Below, in pieces: positions 55,303-64,000 of a stretch of 64,000 nt of DNA (position 1 is the first letter of the stretch; each line of letters starts with the position of its first letter). Both the position numbers and the translations under genes were made by a program. Source of the DNA: Cladochytrium replicatum (taxonomy: Eukaryota > Chytridiomycota > Chytridiomycetes > Cladochytriales > Cladochytriaceae); NCBI GenBank assembly GCA_025526935.1, contig JAHLKD010000055.1, forward strand, positions 248,001-312,000, given 5' to 3'. A model generated the notes under the pieces. The model saw only the letters and a list, made by a program, of their open reading frames with translations, did no database searches and was not told where the DNA came from.

Positions 55303-57474
55303 TTGTCCAGATATTAAATAACGATGATTCGAAAGGTGTGGTCGATCCTCAAGCAGTACCGGCCGACGTGAGCCTGGGTTTCACTGGGTAGGTGTGCCTT
55401 CGTCGCGTCTTGGATGGCAGACGTCAGCACAGGGTATTTATTAAAAGATTACAATGTTGTAAACTGTAAAAGAAAATGGAACCAGGTAGAAATTTGGGGA
55501 CAGATGATTGATGACATGTTTTAATAATGAAGATCAACTATCATGAGATCTAATTCTGTTTTCTGCTTTGAGTTCCCGTAAAATTCATGGCAAAGAGCAG
55601 TTCTGAATCTGGAATGCATTTGCTTTGGCTGTAGTTGGTGCGACAATCCAGAAGATTTTCCTAGCTCACAATGAAACGTCCATTCAATCTTAGCACCCTA
55701 TCGGAAAGACGAAACTCTTTGGAGACGCAGTTGCTTGCCCAAGCACCAAAGTTGCCGAGTTCATTATTTCTCACAATCAATACTGTATTACTGTGCCGAA
55801 GAGTTGGAGGAATCATTGCACATATCTATCGAGTGGAATAATGCTCCAACACTCAGCCCTTCTTTGACCACGGTATCATTCAATTACTTAATTTGAACAA
55901 AGAATTGGAGTGTGCAATCTATGCTGAAAATCACAAGTTAGTGCTTCAGCTTGTTGATTTAGCATGTTGGGCAAATTTCCAATTCTGCTTATATGTTAGC
56001 CAATTTTAGTGAACAGTGTTATTGATGTTCAGCTTTAGATGGCACCAGAGTTCAAGCCCACCTTCTCTCATACATTAAAGCTTTAAAGCTGACAAAAGAG
56101 GGCATCAGATACAGTTCTTCCTGCTTTCAAATTGCCCATCGATTCCAGTGACATCACTGAATCAGTATCTTGAAAAGGCTGTAGAAGCAATCAACTATCC
56201 GGTTGCTGATATGCTTCTAAGTAGAGGATGTAAATATATGGAAGCAGACTCTGCCTAGTATGAAGATAAGACAAAGAATACTTGATTACCTCAATTTTTT
56301 AGCAGTCTTTGCCAATTATGGGTACACTTATAGAGAACTTGAGAAGGAAATATCAACCAATGTCAATGTATCACTATTGCATCAGTTAGCTTGGAATAAA
56401 TGGAAAGCATAACACAAAATCCCTTTTGCCTCGTGAGATTTTGGATGATATTAAAAGAAGGCTTGCTTACAATGATGCCACATGCCTTGAGTTGACATAT
56501 CTTCACTAGTATAAGAATGTCATACACAAAAGTCAATATTATTTATGCTCAAAATGTCAATGAATCATCAGTACTGAGTAGCGTCTCTTGAGATCGTGCC
56601 AAATTTGTTTCAGACACCTTACTTTAACGTGGAAATAGAAGCTGACCTTATTATCAGCATTGCATCATTTGCTGGACGCTAGAAAATGAGCAGTTTCCCG
56701 TTGTTGAGATTGCAATACCCCTCAATCTCACAAAGCTAAATTTCTGCGTTTTTAATAAACTCACATTTGACAAGAGGTGTTATGTTAGTCAATTTTGGAT
56801 GAAATTATAGCTTCGTTTAACAACCAACAAGTCTGTTCAGAAACTTCTTTCAATAGTGCTCTTTAGCAATTTTGATACACGAGATGGTTTTGAAACATAC
56901 TTGATGGATATTTGGTATGCGAGTTTCAAAGTTCAGCATTTGTCAACTGCAAAGAGATCTTTGCGAAGAAATTTGTCCCATCTTCTTGACACTGATGATG
57001 GGATTATATAGTCCCCTTCATGATAGAAAACTTTGCTAAGTGGAAATGATGTTGAGTCATGAACTGCCACGTTTTGGCATTTTGCTATTTTCATGTTTGT
57101 TTTAAGATGTCAACTTACAGATGTTTTTTGCAATCTTCTGCTCCGTCGGTTGTTACATGTGTTTCTTCTCTCTACTGGTTTGTTTGCTAAAGTGTGGTAT
57201 GCTCCCAGTTCTTCTCGTTATTTTTGTTCTGTTTATAAAGAATTCAAACCAAACAGTTGAATGTAAGAGGTATCTTGAAGAAAAGTACTTCGAAGTACTG
57301 CTACATGGCCATCTGCGGATGAGGAATTGATTGCCAGTGGGGAATATTTTAAGGCACACACCATGTAGGTCAAGGATACGTGTCAGTGGTTGAGTGCATG
57401 GCATTTTGCAACCTGCGAGTTTCGAACCTCCACCCCCCCTCACATCCACCCCCAACACCTCGTGCCCAGTTCCG
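55303..57474. other. 2.2-kb gene-free AT-rich region
   Basis: Stops are frequent in all frames. One plus-strand stretch (KSLLPREILDDIKRRLAYND, about 56418-56480) and a hydrophobic stretch at 57121-57240 stand out, but neither belongs to a recognised family. Probably decayed sequence plus the F-box gene promoter. Confidence 0.35.
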
Positions 57475-59163
57475 ATGGTCGTCTTGGCCTCACACCCGCA
57501 CCTCCTGCACGAACTGTTCAGGGCAATCGTCGATTCAACTGCTGGACCACCTCAGGTAGCTCAATCCTCAACTGGAATTATCTCTTGCTAATGCATGATC
57601 CATAACTCTGCAGTTCCAGCGCAAGGATCTCATTTCCTGCAGCCTTGTGTGCAAGACATGGGCCTCCTATGCCCTCCCCATCCTCTGGCGCGACAGCGTG
57701 CACCTCCGTATCCTCAATGAGAACAGTCGAAGGCTCAGACAGCTGGTGGCGATTGACTCTGATAAGCAGACAGAGCGTCTGATCGACCTGCTCTTGAACC
57801 CCAAAGGTGATTTTGGTTGTTACTTGTGAGAGAACTGATTTCAATGGCTAATTATTGGGATTCATTAGTGGAGCGTTCGCTGTTTGATTACACGAGTTTT
57901 ATAAGGACCGTGGTGATAGAGATTGGGTTCCCTGGACGACAGCCGCAATCGTCCATGCTCAATCTCTTGCGCAATACCGTGGCTGCTGTGCAGATCCTTG
58001 CTTTGCACAACAATAACAGTAACGTTCGCTCTGGTGTAACGACAGTTAAACTGGTCTTGCATCCACAGTACCCCTCCGAAGAATTCATGGACCTTTTCTG
58101 GACTCTCATCGCGGCTATTCCGACCCTTCGATATCTCCGCAGCGTGAAGATCGAGCTGAGAGAACACTTGGAGCCCGGGACCGCCTCGAAACTCATCGAC
58201 ACTCTCTGTGCAAACGAAGCCCCCGCCTTCAGAATCTCGGAACTGAAGCTGCTGGGATCGACCGAAGTCCACCCCGTCGGAGAGAGCTCTGTCGTGCCCC
58301 CGCGCGAATTCGAACGCATCGTGCGCACCGTGATCTCTTCCGGATGCGAGTTCCTTGTCGTGCGCGGCCAAGCCGTCGAAACACGTCCGGACATGTGGTG
58401 GACCCCGCCGAAAGCACCCATCATCGTGCGCACGGACGAGGAACTCGAGCAGATCCCGGAATTTGAGACATCCAGCTTGCGGAGACTGTGGATCGAGGGG
58501 GTGTCGCTTGCGCGCGGGGTGTTCGAGGTTCATGTGTCACCGAACGATTCGGCGCGGTTTTTGGCGGGATTGAAAGAACTCAGACTGGTCAATACTGTTT
58601 TCGCAGACGACGAGATGGTCTCGAATACGCTTGCAGGGACGTTGAGGAATGTTGAGAGGCTGGTTGTTTCGGCGCCTAGGACGAGGAGAGCGATTCCCTC
58701 CGGGGCGGGGATCACGAGAGTGCGCTGGCCAAAGATTCGAAAACTTGATCTGTCGTCGACGGAGTTTGGAGCGTCACCGCCGTTCTTCAAGGCACTTGAA
58801 TCGTGCAGTGTGCTGGAATCCGTTCTGTTGCGATCAGTCGAGAACCTTACGGATGAGTGTGTTGAGGCTCTTGTCGACGCGATCGGGAAACTTTCCTTGC
58901 GGGAGCTCGATCTTTCGGGTTGCAGGAAACTCACTTCTCGATCGGGATGGGCGATATCGACATCTGCGCCGTTGCTTGTGTGGATTAGTGTGCAATTCAC
59001 GGGAATCCTTGGCGATGACGATGCTGTGGAGATCCTCAGGGCGTGGGCGGAATGTTCTGTGTTTGAGGACGTACGGTGTGATCCGGATCCTCGCTTCTTG
59101 ACTTATGTCAACACTGACCCAGGGATCATATCCCTGGATAAAGTGCGTAAGTCGCTCGAATAG
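57475..59163 (+). CDS. F-box/LRR protein
   Basis: Substrate adaptor of an SCF ubiquitin ligase. Exons 57475-57555, 57614-57806 and 57869-59163 give 522 residues from the first in-frame ATG (MVVLASHPHLLHELFRAIVD). The F-box spans residues about 5-50: HPHLLHELFRAIV, then DLISCSLVCKTWASYALPIL followed by WRDSV. Residues from about 90 to the end form leucine-rich repeats: TLRYLRSVKIEL, ISELKLLGS, LKELRLVN, IRKLDLSSTEFG, LRELDLSGCRKLTS. These resemble AMN1/GRR1-like cysteine-containing units only in the last ones. A target cannot be named. The LRR exon is GC-rich relative to the flanks. Confidence 0.75.
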
Positions 59164-60339
59164 TGTTATTAATACGATAACGGTAGTATTCTCTTCACAA
59201 TTATGGATGTCAGCGCCAAACATCTATCAGTCTCCCTCAACTAGATTTGGTTGCTGCTCGGGGGATGGGGAAGAGGTCCCAAACTCGCGGACCCGGCGTC
59301 AGTGGTGGAGTCCCGATGTGCAGTGTAGCTCGTTCGGTCATGGAAAATGATTGCTGCAAGGATGACAAATATGGCAAGCAAGTTTTAATAAGGTGCCCAG
59401 TTATGGAACTTCCTAAATGGCACGATCAGCGAAGCTATGTTGGATCATGAACAGTATATCTGCTGTCAAACATCAGACAGTACTTAAAAAAATCGAGCAC
59501 TCTCATGTGAAAAACTCCTCGGCACTCCAAAAAGATTCCAAATTATGTGCATCGAGAGAAGTCAAGTGTCATATTTCCTTTACTGAGCAATTTTGTGTTT
59601 CTGTTCCCATACGTCGACGTTGCCTCCAGAACTCATCGACAAGATCCTGTTGCAGCTCAGTCGGCGTGGAAAGGACGGCATGCTCGCATTCCAAGCAGCG
59701 TCGTTCCTGAGGAAGAGGCTGGTCTGAAGGATGAAGTCTTGTTCTCTTTTCAAAGTTAGCATGGCGTTGAAACCGAAGAAGCTATTCTATCAGACCGCGT
59801 CTGGTTTGGTTCTGCCGTTCAGAAATAACAAAACATTATTTTTCATTCTTCCTCGGCCACACAGAAACTGAAACTGTCAACGAATTGCAGTCGCCTGCAA
59901 TCTCTCATACTCCTAGCTGTGTCCCGAACTACTGGGCTCCTGATGAGTTTATGTTTCTTCCGAATCCGTGATCCACAGCGCCGCGTCTTCCTTCTACACG
60001 AACGATTATTGGGTGCACGTGGGAACTCTCCGTTTGGCTCACTCTCAAAAGGTCAACATCAATATTGTAATAAATTATGCGGAAAGCAGTTGGTGGCACA
60101 TTCAAGGCTTCATTACGCTGATAAACGTTGATGTCTCACTCGATCAGCCATAAACGCCATAATACACGTCTGCGGGATGCCTTCGAGGGTGGCTCCCTTT
60201 CTCGACTGGATAAAAGGCGGAACGATTTTGCGTATTATCTTCATCAAAGTTCCTGTCAATCCAAGAAACTTCAGTGCTCTTCAAATCGGACCATCTCCTT
60301 GATTCCTCAACATCCTCACCAAGTTGAACACCTATCACT
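59164..60339. other. Intergenic region holding a repeat-family N-terminal relic
   Basis: Apart from the relic at about 59617-59720, listed separately, no coding sequence is recognised. The WSC gene promoter should lie at the right end. Confidence 0.4.
59617..59720 (+). pseudogene. F-box-like N-terminus relic of the WW-repeat family
   Basis: Reads LPPELIDKILLQLSRRGKDG, then MLAFQAASFLRKRLV, then a stop. This parallels LSLELIDSILVALAEWAG and LAFQAATSLRRGHV at the start of the 17-unit gene, so it is probably the first exon or a fragment of a lost family member. No repeats follow directly. Confidence 0.5.
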
Positions 60340-61100
60340 ATGATCCTCGCATCGGCCATCCATATCGTCGTCCTCTCTGCGATCATCCCTTTCTCCATCG
60401 GAGTCGCCGGGGTGAGAGTTACATATCGATGTGTATTTGATTGAAACTGACTTGGGTTAAACAAAAGGCCACGATCAAGCAAACGGGTCTGGAAAGTGGT
60501 TGGAAATACAAGGGTTGCTATACCCCCAACACTTCGCCAAACATTCTCAACGAGTTCGCCAATCCCTCCTCAGTTGCGATGACTCCCAACTTCTGCCTCT
60601 CTGACGTTCAATCTCGCGATCTACGATTCGCGGGACTCTCGTACGGGTATCTCTGCACAGGAGGGAGCAACCTGCTTGGAAGCCCAACCAAGGTCGACGA
60701 CAGCTTCTGCACAACGTACCCGTGTCCTCAATCCCCCGGCGACGCTTGCGGTGGAAACAACTACACGCTGACGTACGCTCATTACGCGATCAAAAAGACG
60801 GGGTTACCGACCCACTGGCATTATGTTGGGTGTTACAAGGACCAGAGCTCCCCTCGATTGCTTTCGGCGTATACATTCAACACGGGGCCGATGACTGCCA
60901 CTACGTGTATCAATGCATGCAACAGTCGCGGCTACCCGCTGGCGGCTGTTCAGTATGGCGGTGAATGCTGGTGCGACAATACGTTCCACAATAATCTTGG
61001 TACGGCGCCGGAATCTGAGTGCTCCACAAGCTGCTCGGGAGATGAATATGAGTATTGTGGAGGAACCTGGCGCGCACAGGTTTACTCATACGAACCTTGA
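60340..61100 (+). CDS. Secreted protein with two WSC domains
   Basis: WSC domains are Cys-rich carbohydrate-binding modules of fungal wall sensors and oxidases. Exons 60340-60411 and 60468-61100 give 234 residues. Exon 1 is a signal peptide (MILASAIHIVVLSAIIPFSI). WSC 1 (residues about 33-125): WKYKGCYTPN, MTPNFCLSDV, YGYLCTGGS, GDACGGNNYTLTYAHYAI. WSC 2 (about 138-233): HWHYVGCYKDQSSPRLLSAY, MTATTCINACNSRGYPLAAV, GGECWCDNTF, CSGDEYEYCGGTWRAQVYSY. The second is canonical; the first lacks one Cys pair. No membrane span or GPI signal follows, so it should be secreted rather than a WSC sensor. Confidence 0.85.
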
Positions 61101-61359
61101 TAATCGTCATTGGAACACCGCCCGAGAGTCAATTAACACATGATATATGACAGCGTCTTTTGAAATCAGAGTTCATCTTGTTTTGTGCTTTTGGGTCTTT
61201 TTGTTGAAGGCAGGTTTGTTTGAACAAATATTCTATCCCGTTTCTTCTGCTTGGAGAGGAGATATCGTCTATTGCTATTCAATATATGCTTCTTCGTTGT
61301 GCCATGAGACGATGGGATGGCTGTTACTTGACCTGGTGGAACCTCCATATCAAATCATC

Positions 61360-61760
61360 GCGGCCATTGATTTACACACCGACGCAGCCATATTCTTAAC
61401 GGACACCTCGACGTGCTCCGATGGTGCAAAAGACAGCGGTCTCGAAGTCAAGTGGACCTTTAAAAAAATGCTATGAACACAAGGCCCTTCAAAATGGTCA
61501 GTCAAGTTCCTAGAGTGGTGGCGTCAAAATGGGCTTGAGCTCAAGGAGCCGCTTTTCGTTGGACTTTGCGAGCGAAAATTGGCACTTTGACGTCTTGGAG
61601 TGATGTGTGTCGCTGCTGGTCTCGAGCTTGAATGGAGCGATTTTGCACTTCGGCGTGCGCGAATGAACCTTCATGTTCGAGTGGTGGAGTGTTGTGCAAT
61701 TTTGGCTGGACAGGTTGTTGTGCTCCGGTGGGTCAAGAATACAGTGTGTTGAGCATGCGC
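61360..61760 (+). pseudogene. Relic of WW-repeat units (plus strand)
   Basis: Fragments in shifting frames: HLDVLRWCK near 61407, SGLEVKWTFKKML near 61436, LEWWRQNGLELKE near 61510, and GLELEWSDFALRRARMN near 61618 followed by HVRVVECC and a stop. The order and spacing match three to four successive repeat units with indels. Confidence 0.6.
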
Positions 61761-61954
61761 ATGGCGAGTGGAGCCGGGGTGCTCCTTGACGAAAGGAGTA
61801 AGGTCGTAGACCTAAAGGATTGCAATTGGGAGAGATGTTAATAGACATGGAGATTAGAGCATAACGATTCACGTACGGTGCGGTGGATAGCGACCCAGCA
61901 GCCCGCCAGTGTGGCATGCTTCGCGAGTTCCTCCAAAGACAGGATTTTTGCCAT
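61671..61954 (-). pseudogene. Truncated cytochrome b5-domain gene
   Basis: The ATG at 61954 gives MAKILSLEELAKHATLAGCW followed by VAIHRT. An intron (61812-61876, GTACGT..TAG) then joins VYDLTPFVKEHPG. This is the first half of a cytochrome b5 fold, including the first haem-ligand His in HPG. After that the frame runs 33 codons through sequence that, on the plus strand, is clearly a WW-repeat relic, and stops at 61671. The second half of the fold with its second His is therefore missing. The intact splice and start suggest recent truncation. Could have belonged to a fatty-acid hydroxylase or flavocytochrome b2-type gene. Confidence 0.55.
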
Positions 61955-62110
61955 GATGATGATGATATGATGAGTAAAGAATCTCACTAAACGTTTGACA
62001 ACATGCCATCACTTGGTAAATTTGATACTCGGGAGAATTCAGCCGATTGAGAAACGTTCATCATTGTTGCATGGAGCTTTCAAGGCAACCAATTAACTGG
62101 AAAGTCTGTT

Positions 62111-62610
62111 TCACAAGAGAAATACATCGAGCTCGTCAATTAGCTGTAGAACGGCGGTGTGGTTGTTCTCGCTTTTGCGCAGTTGAGCGCCCCAGTGCGT
62201 CCATTTGAGCTCGAGGCCGCTTTGGAGCCACCAGTTCAGCATTTTGATGTGGCCGAAGTCCCTCACTTCGTCGAGAGAGTATGTAGAGTACTGCGATTCG
62301 AAGCAGCTGTCTTTCCACCATTGCTGTACTGGTGTGCTGCCTTCCATGCCCGTGCTGTGGTGCGGCTCGAGACGGCTCTCTGTCCACCATTGGAGGACTG
62401 CGGGGTTGGATTCTTTGCCCATTGCGAAGACTTCGACGTGCATCAGTGGTAGAAAGACAGCCCAGTCAAACACGATCGCCTCGATGGCCTCGCCTGGTGA
62501 AAACACAGTGGAATGAGCCTCTGTTGGACAGCACGTCTTGCTGGCAAGATCTCATTGCTGACGAGTTCCATTGCAAGTCAAGACCAGAGCTTTTCCACTA
62601 ACAGAGGACC
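62111..62610 (-). pseudogene. Relic of a WW-repeat protein (minus strand)
   Basis: Open from about 62506 to 62111 with degraded units: PAVLQWWTESRLE, TPVQQWWKDSCFESQYS, FGHIKMLNWWLQSGLELKWT. A further unit, WKSSGLDLQWNSSAMRS, lies upstream in another frame at about 62545-62600. The GH and AMD positions are largely lost. Likely non-functional. Confidence 0.5.
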
Positions 62611-62614
62611 TCTA

Positions 62615-63554
62615 CGCCGAGGATCAGCAAGATGGGGTGGATCATGGTGGAATGAAAGCAGCATTCATTTCACACATTTGCGAATTGCTTAAAGCCATCA
62701 GAAAGCGAGTTTGTGGATCACACAGAGCACACAGACCAAACACTGCTTGCAAAACGACTCTGTTTTTTAACACCTAGATGTTTTTCTTAAAAAAGTCCCC
62801 ACTCGCCAGCCACCTCCCAAAAATCGCCAGTCTCGGTGAGTGCAACAAATTCACGGCAAAACCAGGGCATAGCTGACCTGTTTTCAGGTGGGAAGACTCA
62901 ACCCCCGTCGCGAAAGGCAAGTAGTGCTTGGTGCTCACCCTACGATCGTGGATTTCTCCTTGAATTGCTATTGCGCGCACACTCCACCTCGATCGCTCGC
63001 CATTTCAGTTTTCTGCTCTGTATTCCTTTGCGATAATGGAATATATCGTTTTGGGCAGATGAATCTCCCGCTCTTTCATTTCCCTTTTTCAACCCTACAC
63101 ACTCGAAATTGGCCGATTACGGACGGCTGTAATTGGAGGATTGAAATAGGAGGGAAAGAAAAGAAAATGGAAAGGTTAATGTGCGAATTGTTGTTATACC
63201 GACAAAAGACTGGAATAGTAGGAATGGGAAGATACTTTGAAAAAACAGAAATGGGTTTGCCATTGTCCTTGGGGAATCGATGAGATGGAAATTCGCTGGA
63301 TAAGTTGCTTCGAGATGCGCGAGCGAGACGACCGCTATGGCCATGAAGGGAGCAGGATTCCGGTCTGGGAAGTACGTATGCTATCTTCGGAGAAAAAGAG
63401 AAGAAAACATGAAGCTAAAAGTTCAAAAACTCGAAGAAAAAAGTTCCATTTTTAGATTAATAGAAAAGAGCAGGGGTCTGTTTATTTTCTTGGGCGTGAA
63501 TTTGATTACTTCTGCTTCGTTATATAATTGTTCTCAACCACTTGCTTTGTAGTA
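62615..63554. other. Intergenic, promoter region of PAB2
   Basis: No gene recognised; purine-rich between 63140 and 63460. Confidence 0.35.
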
Positions 63555-64000
63555 ATGGCCGACCTCGAGCACGACGAACACCTCGTTGTGGAGCCCGACC
63601 ACGATCTCGAGCATGAACACGTTCTTGGAGGTGACGGTGATGTTGAAGGAGCTGAGAGTGCCGAGCAAGGGGACGACTACGATCCCGTAAGAGCGCATAA
63701 AATTGCTGATTTTACTGCTATCCTGATCTCAACTCTTGGTGTTTCAGGAGCTTGCTGCGATGCAGGAGCGGGTCAGGGAGATGGAGAAGGAGGCGGAAAA
63801 GCTGAGGGAGATGCAGGACCAGGCGGAGAAGGAGATGCAAATGTCTGGTGTGGATAACCAAAGTTGATGATTTTGATGTTTGGTCATTGACGGTTATTGA
63901 TTCAGATAATCGGACGGAGGTGGACAACCGATCGATCTACGTTGGAAATGTGAGCTTCTGTTGGGAAAATTTGATCGAATTTTTTGATCGACATGTGGTG
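63555..64000 (+). CDS. PAB2: Nuclear poly(A)-binding protein PABPN1/Pab2, 5' part
   Basis: Binds nascent poly(A) tails in the nucleus. The ATG at 63555 opens an acidic/His-rich N-terminus (MADLEHDEHLVVEPDHDLEH; 44 codons). Exon 2 (63748-63847) encodes a coiled coil, ELAAMQERVREMEKEAEKLR. Exon 3 (63906-63949) gives DNRTEVDNRSIYVGN, the linker and first RNP2 strand of the RRM, matching the PABPN1 VDxRSVYVGNVDY block. Introns 63687-63747 and 63848-63905 keep phase. The coding sequence stops at a GTGAGC donor at 63950; the rest of the RRM and the Arg-rich tail are beyond the window. Confidence 0.85.

Noticed and set aside
55440-57100. Possible DNA-virus or transposon remnant in the AT-rich region
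   Set aside because: Stops in all frames, no terminal repeats, and no polymerase, helicase, integrase or transposase motif recognisable by eye.
57865-58533. 222-codon minus-strand frame
   Set aside because: Antisense shadow of the F-box/LRR exon; a side effect of its GC-rich codons.

Overview
The window looks like nuclear DNA of a zoosporic, chytrid-type fungus. Genes are compact and broken by many 45-80 nt GT-AG introns. Fungal hallmarks (WSC-domain wall protein, KIN1-type kinase, GPI-anchored Ser/Thr-rich wall protein, mitochondrial NADP-isocitrate dehydrogenase) sit beside genes kept by flagellated lineages (a CFAP119/CCDC189-like axonemal gene) and by animals (a Rho-kinase-like protein, a C7orf25/UPF0415 homologue). 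No tRNA, rRNA or CRISPR array was recognised.

Layout. 1-2.4 kb: 3' part of a cytochrome P450 gene followed by a decayed second P450. 2.7-3.7 kb: a pyruvate kinase remnant lacking its middle. 3.9-6.8 kb: RIX7/NVL double AAA ATPase. 7.5-13.1 kb: ROCK-like kinase. 13.5-15.4 kb: a cyclin. 16.9-17.9 kb: a Nudix hydrolase. 18.0-18.35 kb: a small unrecognised gene, divergent from IDP1 (18.5-20.5 kb). 21.5-24.5 kb: a small hypothetical gene divergent from a KIN1/MARK kinase. 24.7-26.9 kb: endosomal-type Na+/H+ exchanger. 28.9-30.6 kb: DUF1308 (C7orf25-like) gene. 30.8-33.1 kb: a 17-unit repeat protein plus a relic of the same family. 33.5-34.9 kb: mucin-like GPI protein. 37.6-38.5 kb: perilipin-like protein. 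40.5-42.8 kb: PEX5, head to head with CFAP119 (43.0-44.2 kb), which converges on UTP3/SAS10 (44.2-45.7 kb). 46.0-47.7 kb: a frameshifted alanine aminotransferase pseudogene. 48.0-49.4 kb: intronless FAD monooxygenase. 49.6-51.5 kb: retroelement debris, including two LTR-like elements nested head to head with perfect 5-bp target duplications. 51.9-52.8 kb: another repeat-family gene. 53.4-55.3 kb: RPT2. 57.5-59.2 kb: F-box/LRR protein. 60.3-61.1 kb: WSC protein. 61.4-62.6 kb: repeat-family relics and a truncated cytochrome b5. 63.6 kb to the edge: 5' part of PAB2/PABPN1.

Two themes stand out. One is a lineage-specific family of roughly 29-residue repeats (GH-x-x-VLDWW-x-x-SGL-x-L-x-WS-x-x-AMD-x-AS), present here as one long open frame, one short gene and at least five broken relics, in places joined to an F-box-like N-terminal motif. 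The other is the number of decayed duplicate genes (P450, pyruvate kinase, alanine aminotransferase, cytochrome b5, repeat-family copies) between intact housekeeping genes, together with recent retroelement insertions.
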